Source of the DNA: Glebionis coronaria | Lineage: Eukaryota; Streptophyta; Magnoliopsida; Asterales; Asteraceae | Assembly: GCA_025667525.1 (NCBI GenBank) | Contig: CM046877.1 | Coordinates: 262,853,706-262,917,705 of the forward strand | Direction: 5' to 3' | DNA length: 64,000 nucleotides | Part shown: in pieces, positions 12,042 through 24,961 of the stretch | How positions within the stretch are numbered: position 1 is the stretch's first letter | Layout of the letters: each line of letters begins with the position of its first letter | Position numbers and translations under genes: made by a program | Notes under the pieces: model-generated | Told to the model about the DNA's origin: nothing | The model's input: the letters and a program-made list of their open reading frames with translations, nothing else | Database searches by the model: none

Positions 12042-12200
12042 GGAGACGAGTATCGACACAATTCGAAGTTGTCGTCGATATTTGGATCGAATCTCGAGGA
12101 CTATAAAATGAGTTTTGAAAAGAGTCAAGGGATGTTCTAAGTTTCTAAACCTAGTGTTGTGAGTCTATTTTCAAACCCAAGTTTCGGTTTTGTGAAGGAA
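12042..12200. other. unassigned spacer with inverted repeat
   Basis: 159 bases between LTR F and LTR D. 12051-12080 is an inverted repeat with about 11-base arms around TTCGAA with one unpaired base. The phrase TCTCGAGGAC recalls the sequence just before the polypurine tract in chromoviruses, so this may be an old internal end of a Gypsy element. Confidence 0.35.
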
Positions 12201-12900
12201 TGTAACACCCCCATTTCACCTTATAGCAGCTGAAGCTAATTTTTGGGGTATTACTATCAAAGTATCATAGTCATAATAATAGAAAATGCTTAAAAACATT
12301 TTTATAAATATTAACGTTATCATTCATTTATTCATAGTTAATAAAAACAACTGTACAATAATGCACAACACAGGTTTTTCCCAAAGATCTAGTTTTATTT
12401 TCTAGAATGATAACTTTATTCAAGACACCACCATCCGTAGCCCGCCATTCCTTATTCGCCTGAAATATATGCCTTAGAGTCAACACAATGGTTGGGCGAA
12501 TTCATAGGTTTTAAACAATATTTGAATACAAGTACGACTCCAAGGCTACATTACTATACACCCAACTTTTTAAAGTAATCAATTCATATTGCACTAGCTC
12601 ATGACCCCGCAACTAGTCATTATCAAGAAAACCCAACACATTTTCCCTTAAGTAGGAAGCTTTTCGGACTATCCTAAATGAAAATAAAGCATATCTGTTT
12701 AGACTAGGTAGGAACCATTAGCTGCTAGCAAGTGCGACTTGCCCGGATAGGAGATGTTAGTCTCCAATAGTACTATTCATAATATTAGCGCTCATTAAAT
12801 GATTAGCGGTTCACGATTAAAAAAGGGCTTAACGGCAACTAGTAAACGTAGTGTCAATATTAATATAGGCAACATACAAAAACACTTGTATTCCAGTTTT
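12201..12900 (-). repeat. LTR D part 1: Gypsy-type LTR end
   Basis: The plus strand begins TGTAACACCCCC, the end signature of chromovirus LTRs. An AATAAA-containing segment and the part-2 sequence read better as R/U5 on the minus strand, so 12201 is probably the 3' end of a minus-strand LTR. No primer site follows. The sequence resumes after E1 at 15544 and after gypsy 3 at 49127. Confidence 0.5.
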
Positions 12901-13436
12901 TGTTGGGTCAAAAAGTTGATGTGGCAGAAACTCAAAATGAAGAAAGAAGACATTTGTTCACGTGACGCTGACATGTGAACGCTAGGCGCTGATACATGTA
13001 TTTTAGACGCTGACATGTGAAAGCTAGGTGTTGATGGATGTCTATGGTTTAATAGAATCTTCTAATTAGGGAATATATTAAATATATTATTTAGTATATA
13101 GTTATCTAAATAGAAGATATACATGTTATTCATAGTTATCTCTTGTAAAACTCTAATCCTTAGTCTATAAAAGGAACCAAGGGTTATTAGGTTTTTCAGA
13201 ACTTCATTCATAATATAAACCTAAAGCGTATGTTGACTATGTGTGGGATTCAATGTATACACACCTAGTGATTGTTTATTATTAATATAATGAGCAATCC
13301 AATTGTTAGTAATTCTGTGTTTTGTGCCTAAACACCTTGTTTCATAGTTATTGTTGTTTTCCGCTTTGATTGTAAATCATATGGACAATGACTATGCCTA
13401 GTAGCTAAAATATTTGAGGAAACCAAGGTTTCCACA
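12901..13436 (+). repeat. 5' LTR of E1
   Basis: Starts TGTTGGGTC, ends TTTCCACA. A TATA box (TATAAAAG, 13166-13173) lies in it. The motif ACGCTGACA and variants occur repeatedly in the U3. Confidence 0.9.
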
Positions 13437-13438
13437 GT

Positions 13439-13450
13439 TGGTATCAGAGC
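13439..13450 (+). other. primer binding site of E1
   Basis: TGGTATCAGAGC, complementary to the 3' end of initiator-Met tRNA, starts two bases after the LTR. Confidence 0.9.
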
Positions 13451-15003
13451 CTCGTGGCTCGTGATGCAAGGACCAACAAGGCGTTCGTGTTGTGAGAAGA
13501 AAAAAAAATCCGTATAGGGTTTTTCTGGGCGATTTTGTGTGCGCAGCAGTATTCAGAAGGTCATAACTTTTTATTGAACCGTTGGATCGCCACGAAATTT
13601 TATGTGCATGTTCTACACACATATATCTAGATATCCACTGGAGGGATTGTCGAGATCTATCCCCAAGAAAAAGTTATTAAGCGTCGAAGTCAGCAGTGGT
13701 CATATGCTGTTTTCTGTGAACAGTAATAGTAAAAACGCGATTTCTCCTTCGTTAACTGTTGGATCGTCGTGAAATTTGCGTTGTAGGTTCTTGACACTTG
13801 TGTCTAGGATCTCATCGAAGGGATCTTCGATCTGAGCTCTCATGAAGAAGATATTTGATGTCGAAGTTCACTGCAGTTTATGGTTTTCACATAAAATCAT
13901 GATTTAGGGTTTGTAAAACCCTAGATCTATTAGCCGCTGACATGAGTTATGTAGACGCTAATAGATGTTGGTGACAATGGATGTCATTGACGCTGACAAG
14001 GCATGGATGAGACGCTGATGGCCAGGCGCTGACAAGTATAAAGTTGGCGCTGACAAAGTTATATGTAGGCGCTGACAGAAATTCATATGTCATCCAAGAT
14101 ATTGTTTTCCAAACGCTGACAAGTGTTGTCCGATATTGGACAACACACACTGGTGAGATATTGGACGGTGAAGGATCTTGGATGACAAAGGAATTGTTGC
14201 TGTTTGGAAAATTGGTAAGGTTTTTGCACATAAAACGAGGTATTTACACACGAAGGTACATGGGATCTCTGTTTTTATACAGAATATTAATTTGATATTT
14301 ATGGCTTGGATATTTTTAAAAGGGATTAATGATTTTTAAGTGAGTTAGCAACAATTCATGAAGAATTTGATGGATATTAGATTATGTAATCGGGGTAGCC
14401 TTGTGAGAGAGTTATCCAATCAAGAACTTTTACATATGGTATGAAGATGTTATTTCATTAAAATTCGCATGAAGAGGTGTTAGCTTAAGGGGAAGAAATC
14501 TTATGGTAAGTTTGATGTTCGAAGAAGATTTTCGCGAGTTTGTGTTCTATCATATCTTAAAGTCGTGAACTCCCAGTCACTGACTTTTAAGGTAACTTGT
14601 TCGTGCTTACATGAATGGTGACGAAGACTTGTCATAACACTTGAAGGAGTTACATTATCGTGCTCAGTGTCTCACAAAGGATGAGAATGTTGACAAGATA
14701 TCGAGGTCTACTTATATTTTGCCATGAGTATAAGTTCTTTATCACATGGATAGTACAAGACATGGAACATAGGTTTGGGTTATTCTACTTCTACATCAAG
14801 AATATTATAGTTATTTTTCTTCAAGATCATTACATAGAGCCTACATATGGAGAATCTTCGATTGCATACTTTGTTTCCTTCCCTATTGATGTGACAAAAA
14901 GGGGAAGACATGCATGCTACACTTGAGGGGAAGCAATCTGAATATGATGTACCACTTACAAGAGATACACAAAGAGTTTTGCCGACATCAACTAGGGGAA
15001 TAT
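13451..15003 (+). other. non-coding interior of E1
   Basis: No convincing ORF. 13545-13880 holds two diverged copies of a ~150-base unit, each with a CGTTGGATCG-type core and ending in GTCGAAGT. 13930-14120 has about nine GCGCTGACA-like motifs. The last part has several AAGGGG or GAGGGG purine runs. The true polypurine tract (ACTAGGGGAATAT) lies just before the 3' LTR. Confidence 0.7.
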
Positions 15004-15538
15004 TGTTGGGTCAAAAAGTTGATGTAGCAGAAACTCAAAATGAAGAAAGAAGACATTTGTTCACATGACGCTGACATGAGAACGCTAGGCGTTGATACAT
15101 GTATTTTGGACGCTGACATGTGAAAGCTAGGCATTGATGGATGTCTACGGTTTAATAGAATATTCTATTTAGGGAATATATTAAATATATTATTTATATA
15201 TAATTATCTAAATAGAAGATATACATGTTATTCATAGTTATCTCTTGTAAAACCCTAATTCTTAGTCTATATAAGGAACCAATGGTTATTAGGTTTTTCA
15301 GAACTTCATTCACAATGTAAACCTAAAGCGTGTGTCGACTAGGTGTGGGATTCAATGTATACACATCTAGTGATTGTTTATTATTAATATAATGAGCAAT
15401 CCAATTGTTAGTAATTCTTTGTTTTGTGCCTAAACACCTTGTTTCATAGTTATTGTTCTTTTCCGCTTTGATTGTAAATCATATAGACAATGACTATGCC
15501 TAGTAGCTAAAAGATTCGAGGAAACCAAGGTTTCCACA
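15004..15538 (+). repeat. 3' LTR of E1
   Basis: Same ends as the 5' LTR (TGTTGGG and TTTCCACA), with TATATAAG at 15268-15275 in the place of the TATA box. GTTTT follows as target duplication. Confidence 0.9.
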
Positions 15539-15543
15539 GTTTT

Positions 15544-15692
15544 AGCATATATCCCCCTCACGGGTTTTCAAATCATTTATAAAACATTTAAAAGTGAAGC
15601 TATGAACTCACTTTAGCCTAGAGAGTCTTGATTAAATCAACTATACCCAATCACAACCTTCTCACAATATCTGAGTTAACACACAATATATA
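15544..15692 (-). repeat. LTR D part 2
   Basis: The 149 bases between E1 and gypsy 3. The minus strand contains GTGAGTTCATAGC, a phrase common near R/U5 of Tekay-like chromovirus LTRs. The last five bases (ATATA) are the left target copy of gypsy 3. Confidence 0.5.
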
Positions 15693-18600
15693 TGTAAAAT
15701 CCATAATTTTACCATGATTGAATATAATAAATTTCCACCTAATAATCCTAGAACACTCATTCATGTGTTATATCTCCTTAAGATGTGTATGAACTTGTCC
15801 ATCATGTAATTATACTTTTACTTTCATCTTTGTTGAAAATAACTTCATAACCTAAAACCATGAACTTACAACTAGGAAAAACAAGTAATGAAATTATAAC
15901 TAGCAATGTGTGTGTACCACACTTAACAAACTGGAGAAAAATGTTACATCATGCATACTTAGCCGTTTAGGCATATGTATAAATCCCTTACATATTACAC
16001 TATTCTTGGACTAGCCCAAGACCATCACCCTCCTTTGTGATAAGCCCACAACAAGCCTAAGCCAAAGCCCATTACCCTTTGGCTAAGTTTACACGCCAAA
16101 ACACATAGGTGGAAGAAGAAAGGGTGCATTGGTAATAGAAAAGCCTACACTTGGCACAAGTATTCTTAACAAGGCAATCATGCCTTTTGCATTCCCTTTC
16201 CCTCTCTCCTCTTTAAGCCGAAACACACACACACATTCTCATACATGAAATCTCACTTCTCTCTTCATCTTTCTCTCTCTACATTTCGGCTACAAGCCAC
16301 AAAAATCCAAAGTTGATTCATTAAATCAACTAAATCTTTGTCCCATCTTGATTACAAATCATTTGGTAGCATCATTCCTCTTGGAATCACTATAAACAAG
16401 CCCTAGCCAAATCTTTAAGGCCACGGCTTAGTTATAAAGGGTTTTCTTCACCATCTTGATTAGATCTCTAATCACCTTGTTCATCTAGATCATCTTTGGT
16501 ACGTTTAAGCAAGAAAGATATACACCTCATGCTCTTTCATTTCTTCATGCATGCATCATCATACATCTATAAACACAAGTAAATAACATGTTAAAACCAA
16601 GATTGATAAGCCATGACCATTATAGGTCACGGCATATTTATGAAAATTATATACATGATTCAAAATCTTTTAATAAGAAACCTATGGCTTGTATTCTATG
16701 TTTTAATCTTGATTTAAAAACCATATGAGACGTTTTGTGAATCTAAATGTTGCATGGGTTACAAATCTTGTTTTATGGGACTTTGGTTAACTAATGATCA
16801 TAGATCTCACAAAATGAACTTGTGTAGCTTACAAATCATGAAAACCATGACCTTAAAGGTCACGGCTAAAATGAATGATGACTATATGATTTGTCTACTA
16901 AGTTTTAATAATAGAATATGAAATTTTATATGTTAAGTGAAATATTAAAAATCACAAAAATAACTTATGTGCATATATGTAGCCGTGGGTTACATATGAC
17001 CTAAAATGGGTTAGATGTACATGCATAATTATATAAGCCATAGATCTAATGATAAATTTAACTTGAGTATGTTAAACATAAAACAAGCTTATAAAATCTT
17101 ATGGGAATCTTGGGAAAAGACAATATAGCCGTGGGCTATATGTAGTCTCCTTGATATAATGGTAACCTTGGAAACATGCATGACACCTGGATAATCATGA
17201 TTGTATTTTTGTAATTACTTACAAGACTTAAAATTAACTTAAGTGTTCATCTTGGAAATACCAAGATTTAGAAATATAGCCGTGGGCTATATATGAGTGT
17301 ACATGGATCTATGATTGATTTTTAGGTCTAGACATATTTTAGATCTCATTTTGGACTTGTGACTTGTTTTCTTGACTTGTACATAGTTAGATCTATTTTT
17401 GGAACACTTATAAGTACATGCAACCTCAAAATAAGTTTTAACTCATCTTAAATAAGCTATAACTAATTATAGCCGTGAGATATAAGCTCCTATTAGGGCT
17501 TATGACTTGCATACAACCTTGTAACACACCTAGATCTATTTTGGAACATCACATAAAACCAACTATTAGTTTTATTCTTTAATTAAGATCTAAAACAAAA
17601 AATGAATAAGCTAATAATAATCTTATAAGAATATCCTAAGTTAAAACTTACATAAAATGTAAAGTAGTGTTAATGGAATATTTAAGTCCATGAAATGTTA
17701 ATCCAAGACTTAATGGACCCAATAAGCCCATTTGAAAAATCTTAGTAATTTAATGGACTTAAGATTACACTTAGGCCCATTTAACTAATCAAAGGGACTT
17801 AAAAATGTATTTAAGCCCAATAGATGTATTAAAGGCCCATTTAAATAAATTAGTGGACTTGAGATATATTTAGGCCCACTAGATACCCATTAGATGTTTA
17901 GCCCATTTAATGAGCCCATATACTATTTTTAATGTTAAATAAAAGTTTTTATAATAAAACATAACTTATAAAAACTTTTTGGATTAAAATGACAATTTAT
18001 GAAACTTAAGGACTAAAACCGTAACTTATGAAGCTTGTTTTGATAAACTAGTAAACACAAGGACTGAAAATGTAATTATCTAAAAGTCTAGGGTTTAATA
18101 AATACTACCCGTGGCAAATTAAACCCTAGGGACCATTTTGGGAAGTTTCTAAAAGTTACTTTTGTCATTTTATAACCCTAAGGACCATTCTTGTAATTTG
18201 CCGAAACTTAAAGAAGCCCTAGGGGCTGTTTTGTCATTTTAGTAAAGTTACAAAACCTAGATATAACTAGGGGGACTAAACCTGCCATAAGCCGAAACTT
18301 TAACAAGCCCTAGGTACCAAATGTGTAAAATCCGAAAGTTATACTTGTTTAATAAATGGAGGGACTAGTTTTGCCATGTTCTGAAACATTAACAAGTCCT
18401 AACCCTAGAATCTATTTTAATTATAATAAAACATAATTAAACACATAGACCATAAGAATTAATGTATAAATTTTTAGTTTGTAATTAATAAATTATTTTA
18501 TAAAGGTTAAAATAAATTATGGGAAACTTTAAAGTTAAATAATATATCATTTTTATTTTTCAAAATAAAATATTGATGTTTGCTTTAGGAAATAAATTGT

Positions 18601-19942
18601 ATAAACAATATGGACATGTATTACTAATACATAAACACATATATTTTTAGGAAATAAAATTATATGAACGTTGGATAAATAATATGCTATTATGTAAGTA
18701 AAACACCTTACGTTTACTTAAAATATGAAACTTAATAATAAGTTTAAATGGATGATTATAACACATGAACTACGAACGTGAACTAATATTAAGTAGAATT
18801 TTTATGTTTACTTAATAATGAAACTTAATAGTAAATGATTGATTATAATACATGAACGGAGAACATAAACTAATATTTTAAGTGGGACATTTTATGTCTA
18901 CTTAAATAAGAAACTTAATTGTAAGTTGAATGATTATTATAAATAGATATATGCTAACTGATATTAATAGTTAAATATTTTATGTTTACTTAGAAATGAA
19001 ACTTATATAGATAAGTTTAAATGAATATTGTTGATACTTGAACTACGGTTATTTAGATAAATACCGTAGCATAAATGAACTGACTAAAATCTGTATAAGC
19101 ATAGATATATGTTCTTTGTACTATCTATTAAGACTGTACTATTTGATTAGGCATAACTATTGGCGTGAGCTTTATTTGGATATTCGTATTAAATAGCTAT
19201 TGCCTACTCCCAGGTGAGTTTACAACCCCATATAAACTTTTGATAAAACTTTTCCTCTATGGGAAAGAGAATATGCAAACACTTAATGGACATAACAGAA
19301 TTGTATAAACTTGACTATGATTGATTATTATTGGAACTGTTAAATTGTTGTAAATCGCCCGAATGTTATAAATAGATCTTTAGGGATCGACCATCCCCAT
19401 CTGGGTGAGTCATGCTCACTGTGCTTTGGCCGGGACAACAGATGTATACCATGTTGGAACTGAGTTGGGTGTCTTTTTGTAAGACACTACGTCCTCATCT
19501 GTTGAGGACTATGGAAGGTTAAGCTTTAGTTTCTAATAATAAACAAATGTAATCTATATTTTAGTAAGAATGCTTTGTGCATTGTTACTTCTATAATTAT
19601 TGTATGTCCAAACTAATAAATGTTAAAACTGTAAATTCACCAACTTTATGTTGACCCTCTAGCATGTCTTTCACATGAATATGAAGTTAGTACGTGGTGT
19701 GTGCATGGTCTCCAGCATCTTAGTAATCTGCATCGTAGGACTCGTCAGGGGTTCTATTTAGGAAACATAAACAATCTCCTCATGACATGTTAAAAACAAT
19801 TTTTATTTATTTGTTTAATAAACATGTAATCTGATTTGAATAACTCTTTATCTTATGCTCTATGGACTATATGCTATCGATCCACCCTAGTGACATCTCT
19901 GTCGATATTTCCGCATATTTTGACCCTACCCGTGGTGTCACG
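15693..19942 (+). repeat. 5' LTR of gypsy 3
   Basis: An uninterrupted 4.25-kb LTR with no gene. Notable parts: an imperfectly palindromic TAGCCGTGGGCTATA motif repeated between about 16980 and 17480, a cluster of GGCCCA/AGCCCA motifs (17700-17920), and a long A/T-rich stretch. Position 16979-16983 (GTAGC) is the intact, unoccupied counterpart of the N2 insertion site in the other LTR. Confidence 0.85.
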
Positions 19943-19947
19943 GAGAA

Positions 19948-19959
19948 TGGTATCAGAGC
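19948..19959 (+). other. primer binding site of gypsy 3
   Basis: TGGTATCAGAGC, five bases after the LTR; complementary to initiator-Met tRNA, as usual in chromoviruses. Confidence 0.9.
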
Positions 19960-20600
<641 letters not shown>

Positions 20601-20602
20601 AG

Positions 20603-22722
20603 TAATGTTGAGATTTTTGCTAGTTGAAATTAAGATTTTACTAGTTGAAAAAAGTTCGTTTTCTCGGTGTCTTAACAAATTGATTTCCGGTTCAATGTGC
20701 GACTCAATTGTTTTTGGTTAAGAAAAAGGGAAGTTGATTATCTATAACTAATTAAAAAGTAAATGCGAAAAGTATTTAAAAACAAACTAAAGACAAGTAC
20801 AAATAATAAAAGTAAAACAAGGTGAATATTAAAAACTAAAAGTTAAAACGATATTAAAACGAAAATTAAAACAAATAATAACACGTAATTTAAAGCGAAA
20901 CAATTAATAAAAATAAATCTAAAAGAAGAAATTAACTATCGACTCGAAAATAAAGTTTACTAAATGAAAAAGGAGAGAATAAAACTAAAATGGTACTTTA
21001 AAGCTAAACGAGGGAAAACCTAAAGCGGGTACTAAATAAAAGATAAAACTTGAACTTTACGAGAAAATATTAATACTAAAAATCGACGAAAAATTCAACT
21101 AAAAATACGTAACTTTTAGAAATAAAATCGGAACAACTTTCAGATAAAACTAAACAATTACGGAACAATACTATTAAATAAGCAAGCAGACAGGCTAGCT
21201 GCTGGAAGCAGCCAGCCTAGCTGCTTAATTTTGGCGCCAATCTGCATGCATGCATGGAAAACTCCATCGCAATGTTGTAATTGTTAAAAATGATTCCATC
21301 GTACCATGATCGCAGTGTTGTATCGTTTCCATCGTACTCTAGCTAAGGATCGTACTCTATGATCGCACTAGCAGATCGTACCCACACGGATCGCACTCTA
21401 TGATCGTACCCACGATCGCAACAAGTAATCGTGGTGTGGATTAAGGAGTGTGATCGTAGTGAACGATCGTACTAAGGATCGCAGAAATGGATCGCAAGTA
21501 GAAACCCTCGGGGTTTATGCGATCACACTTACTCGATCGTACTGGTAAAACCCTTAAGCATTACGATGGCAACAATAAGCAAATAAGCAAATACCAAATA
21601 AGCACTTATCTAAAAACTTAACCAAATCAAATTTAAGAAAAAGCTAATAGACCAAAATTTAAAAACTTTTAAGAATACTAAATAATAAAAATATTTAAAA
21701 ACAACTTTTTATAAAAATTAACTAAAAAGCACTTGATCAAAAATAAGAAAATTAGCACAATAAGCACTAAAACACTTTAAGCTATAAAAATCAAACATTA
21801 AAAGATCAATAAGCATAAATTTGAAAACTTTTAAAATACGAAATAAGCAAACTTTAAAAAGACTAAACTTTTTAAGAAAACTAAAAAGTAAATAAGCTAA
21901 ATACAAAATAAGCCAATAAGATTGTCGAACTTATAGCTTATTTCGTATGAAAGCTTAGATAGAAATAAAAAGGTGAACTTTTTAATCAAATAAGCAAAGA
22001 GATTAAGCAATATCTTGCTTAATCTGAAATTGAGATAAACCAAAAACAAGAAAAGTAGGATGAGAAAGATAAAGAAAAGCTTAATTAAAAGTGAAGATTC
22101 AACAACAAAATTAAAAACACTTACTTGAATTAAAGGAATTAAAGTGCAAGACAATTAATTAAAATGACATGAAAAATAAAGTTGCAAGAAATGAAAATGG
22201 TGGAAAGCTATTTGTCAAGTAGCCAACACTATGAAATGAAAACATAGAAAACTATATATAGGGAGATTAGGGAGGAGCTTAGGAAGCTTCCTCCCTCTTT
22301 CATCTTTTCCTTAATTGCGTCCTTAGGTCCTTGCTTTCTTTAATCTTCTTAAATCTTGGACTTTAATGACTTTGGCTCGGGATTTCTTTAACTCGTCTTG
22401 ACATTTCTTCATAAATAAGACTTGAGTTCTTCGGCTTTTTAGTAAACTTCCGTCTTTTGACTTTTTCTTCGATAAATCTTTAGAATTGGTCTTGGACTTC
22501 CGTTCTTTTTGCACTTTTGATCTTTCGACTTCGTCTTTTGTCTTTTTCTTCGATAAAAGCCCGTGAAAGCCGTGTTTTCTCCACTTTTCACCTTTTCGTC
22601 CTATATCACAACAAAAACACAAACCACGCATAACTCCGACATAAATGACATAAAATACACGTTTTGGCTCGTTTATTATTGTAATTAAGTGGTAAAAAGG
22701 ATGGGTGTTTTCACACCTATCA
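20603..22722 (-). repeat. 3' LTR of N1
   Basis: Minus strand runs TGATAGGTGTG to CAACATTA. A TATATATA box (22254-22260) follows a palindromic GGAAGCTTCC segment. About 700-950 bases downstream of the TATA box lies the GATCGTAC array. A Lys/Ser-rich frame (22323-22748) is open here and in the other copy. A near-palindrome (about 21190-21220, GGCTAGCTGCT / AGCAGCCAGCC) precedes a TGCATGCATGCATG run. Confidence 0.9.
21300..21545 (-). repeat. GATCGTAC/GATCGCAC short-motif array in N1 LTR
   Basis: More than a dozen GATCG(T/C)AC-type motifs and their complements are scattered in about 245 bases; the second copy is at about 27300-27545. It lies in the part of the LTR that should be transcribed as leader. 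Confidence 0.8.
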
Positions 22723-22736
22723 AATCCCCTACACTT
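22723..22736 (-). other. polypurine tract of N1
   Basis: Minus strand AGTGTAGGGGATT, directly before the TG of the 3' LTR; this form is common in Athila/Tat elements. Confidence 0.75.
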
Positions 22737-24751
22737 AACCATTGCCATGTCCTCATGAAATGCATTAGTTACAAAGCACGATTACATTTTTCATCATAAT
22801 CAATCCACGTTGGCCTTTATTAAAGAGATAGAAAATTATAAACATTCAAAGTAAAGAAATCAAAAGCATACCTTGGGTTTTGGAAATGTCATGAATAATC
22901 ATCATCCTCAAGTTTTCACTTTCTCCACACCAAGCTTAAAAACGAGATCATCGTTATTATAAGTTAGCAAACTAACACGAACTCATGTGGGCTAATTATT
23001 CACTTAGACTCCGTTATTCCTAGGGGTATCTCTTATATTTTATTGTTGTCTTGAATGATCACGAGGATTCATTGTTGACTAATTTCGATAGTTTATTAGG
23101 CTGAAAATAAAGTGAACGATTTAATCAATAGTTAGCTAAAGGACAAAATCTTTTAAAACTGCTTCTCGGGACCTTATAAAGTTCATATCTTGGCATAACT
23201 CTCTTCACGATTTGAGACCTTTCTCGGACCGATATTTGGCAGCGACTTCATACTTCAAACCTTGAGAGACGTTCATGAAACAATGGCCTTCTCTTTATAA
23301 TAGGAATTTGTTCACTTGAAGTTTTGAGAGATTCTTCATATTTGGACCACGACTTCTTCATTTTTCTCCAATCTTTATTTTGGACTTTGATATACAACGA
23401 TCCGCCTCGTTTTTGGACTTGGATCTATTCATCCTCATACCTTGTTAGGGCCTTTTTGGATAGACTCTCCATGATCTTTTGGGGAGTACTTGCTTTTCGT
23501 CGTGTGTCTCGATCCTTCATATTAATTTTCGATAAATGATTCTTCACATCACTTGGGATCTTTAGCAACAAAATATAGCCCTCATGTCTTGTTAGGACCT
23601 TTTTGGAATCGCCAATCTTCGCATCCCGCTTCAATAAGTTATGCCTTGGCTATGAACTCTAATCCATACCGAGCAACTTTTAAACGATCTTGGGCTAGAA
23701 GCTAAGTAACTTTTCAAATCGTACAACCTTATTTATTGTAGATAAATTTATTAGCAAGCGATGGGAGAATAGGCTTATAATTAACTCACATAAATTCACG
23801 AAAGAATACCAAACTTATAATTGGCTCTATCATCTCTCGTTCTCCACAGTTTAAAATCTCAAGTAATGAGACTCGTGGATGCTTATCCTATTAAATCAAA
23901 GTTTTGGGTTTTCGAGTCGCCTATAGGATCTTGCAAATTCTTAGACTTTTTCAAGTTTAGAAATCGCATTTTAAAGTTCCCTTGATAAACGACTTTCTAG
24001 GAGCAATTATAGGAACTTGCGAAAAGTTCTTGTTCTTAACCCGTGAGAGTTAAGACTTTCGCGTTTTATAGCTCCCTAAATAAAAGCCTAGCAAAACTTG
24101 ACTTAAACACGTTAAGGATACTAGCTAGAGTAAACTTAGATAAGTAAACTCGGGTTGAGTCAAAAGATTCACAACGTTTGAAAATTAAAACTACTTTATT
24201 CAAAATTTATTCTAATAAGGAAAGAAAATAACTATACAAAAGGAAAAACTCATAGGCCAAAATATATCAAAAATTTTGAAAAATGTCGAAAAATTGATTT
24301 TCCGGTTAAAATGAGGACAAATACAAGGAAAAGGCCACTTAACTTCGATAGAAGTCCCCCCTACACTTAATATAAACATTGTCCTCAATGTTTAAGCATG
24401 TGGGAGTAAACTCCCCTACACTTAGGACATTGTGCACTTTGTTTAAATCTCGCTAAGGAAGAGACAACTAAAGAGATTCCTATTTTAATATTGGAAAATA
24501 TAAAATAGTGAATCGAAAAGAGTTTAGGATAGAACCGGGAAAATGGAACACGGAATCACGGTTCGTAAAAAGTCATCAAGAGTGTGTCTTTGAAGCTCTA
24601 ATCCCTGAATATGATAGAAAGAAAGCAAGAAACACCACGGGCTCCCCCCTACACTTATGGTGAAAACAGGAAAGATAGATAGATAATTGGGTTGCCTCCC
24701 AAAAAGCGCTTGTTTATATTAACCGAGTCACGAGCCTGACTCGTCCCCGAA
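22737..24751 (-). other. non-coding 3' interior of N1
   Basis: Two kilobases without a convincing ORF. 23877-24118 is about 90% identical to 39103-39345 in N2, although their LTRs are unrelated in sequence. Weaker similarity to N2 also occurs near 22916-23100, around CATTGTCCTCAATGTTT (about 24376), and around the ACCGAGTCA...GACTCG segment (24721-24765). Confidence 0.7.
23877..24118 (-). repeat. conserved non-coding block, N1 copy
   Basis: A 242-base block nearly collinear with the N2 block, with about 22 differences by eye. It includes the short inverted repeat GAACTTGCGAAAAGTTC. No reading frame explains the conservation. Confidence 0.8.
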
Positions 24752-24955
24752 TTAAATGGTCCATGGGGAAGCCTCGAATGTAATACCGGGATCAAAGACC
24801 TTGTCCTCGTTCCCGGTTGACATCAACAAAGGAGAGGCGGGGGGATAAGTCTTGAATGGGAGAAAAACCCTTTCAACATAGGAAAAGTATGTGAAATCAA
24901 GATCCACGGGAGGTGGGGTGGGTAAAGTAAGCACATTGTCCTCCCCCAAAGACAA
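24752..24955 (-). pseudogene. N1 protein, fourth piece (C-terminus)
   Basis: 67 codons in the same frame as the three pieces upstream, separated from them by a TAG at 24962-24964. It contains a PTPPPVDLDF segment and ends EDKVFDPGITFEASPWTI. N2 has similar DEVFDPGIV and DVIFDPGIV phrases near its own C-terminus, which shows that this is the continuation of the same protein. Confidence 0.6.
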
Positions 24956-24961
24956 TGGATG

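Larger units (their letters stand above)
12901..15538 (+). mobile_element. E1: non-autonomous Copia-type LTR element
   Basis: A 2638-base element with two LTRs (12901-13436, 15004-15538), a perfect TGGTATCAGAGC primer site and a polypurine tract, flanked by the target duplication GTTTT (12896-12900, 15539-15543). Its 1567-base interior has no recognisable gag or pol. The two LTRs differ at roughly 5% of positions by eye. It is a sister of E2 (61287-63958): LTRs, leader and 3' interior are alike. It must have been moved by enzymes of another element. Confidence 0.9.

Noticed and set aside
13947..14231. 94-codon minus-strand frame in E1 and similar frames in E2 (62310-62667)
   Set aside because: Antisense to the element; similarity reflects the shared non-coding DNA and GCTGACA repeats.
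14660..14926. 88-codon frame in E1
   Set aside because: The matching part of E2 keeps only a different, shifted frame (63164-63493), so there is no common protein.
21718..22154. Phe/Leu-rich minus-strand frames in N1 LTRs resembling membrane segments
   Set aside because: Translation of A/T-rich LTR sequence; both copies are LTR duplicates, so their similarity is no evidence of coding.
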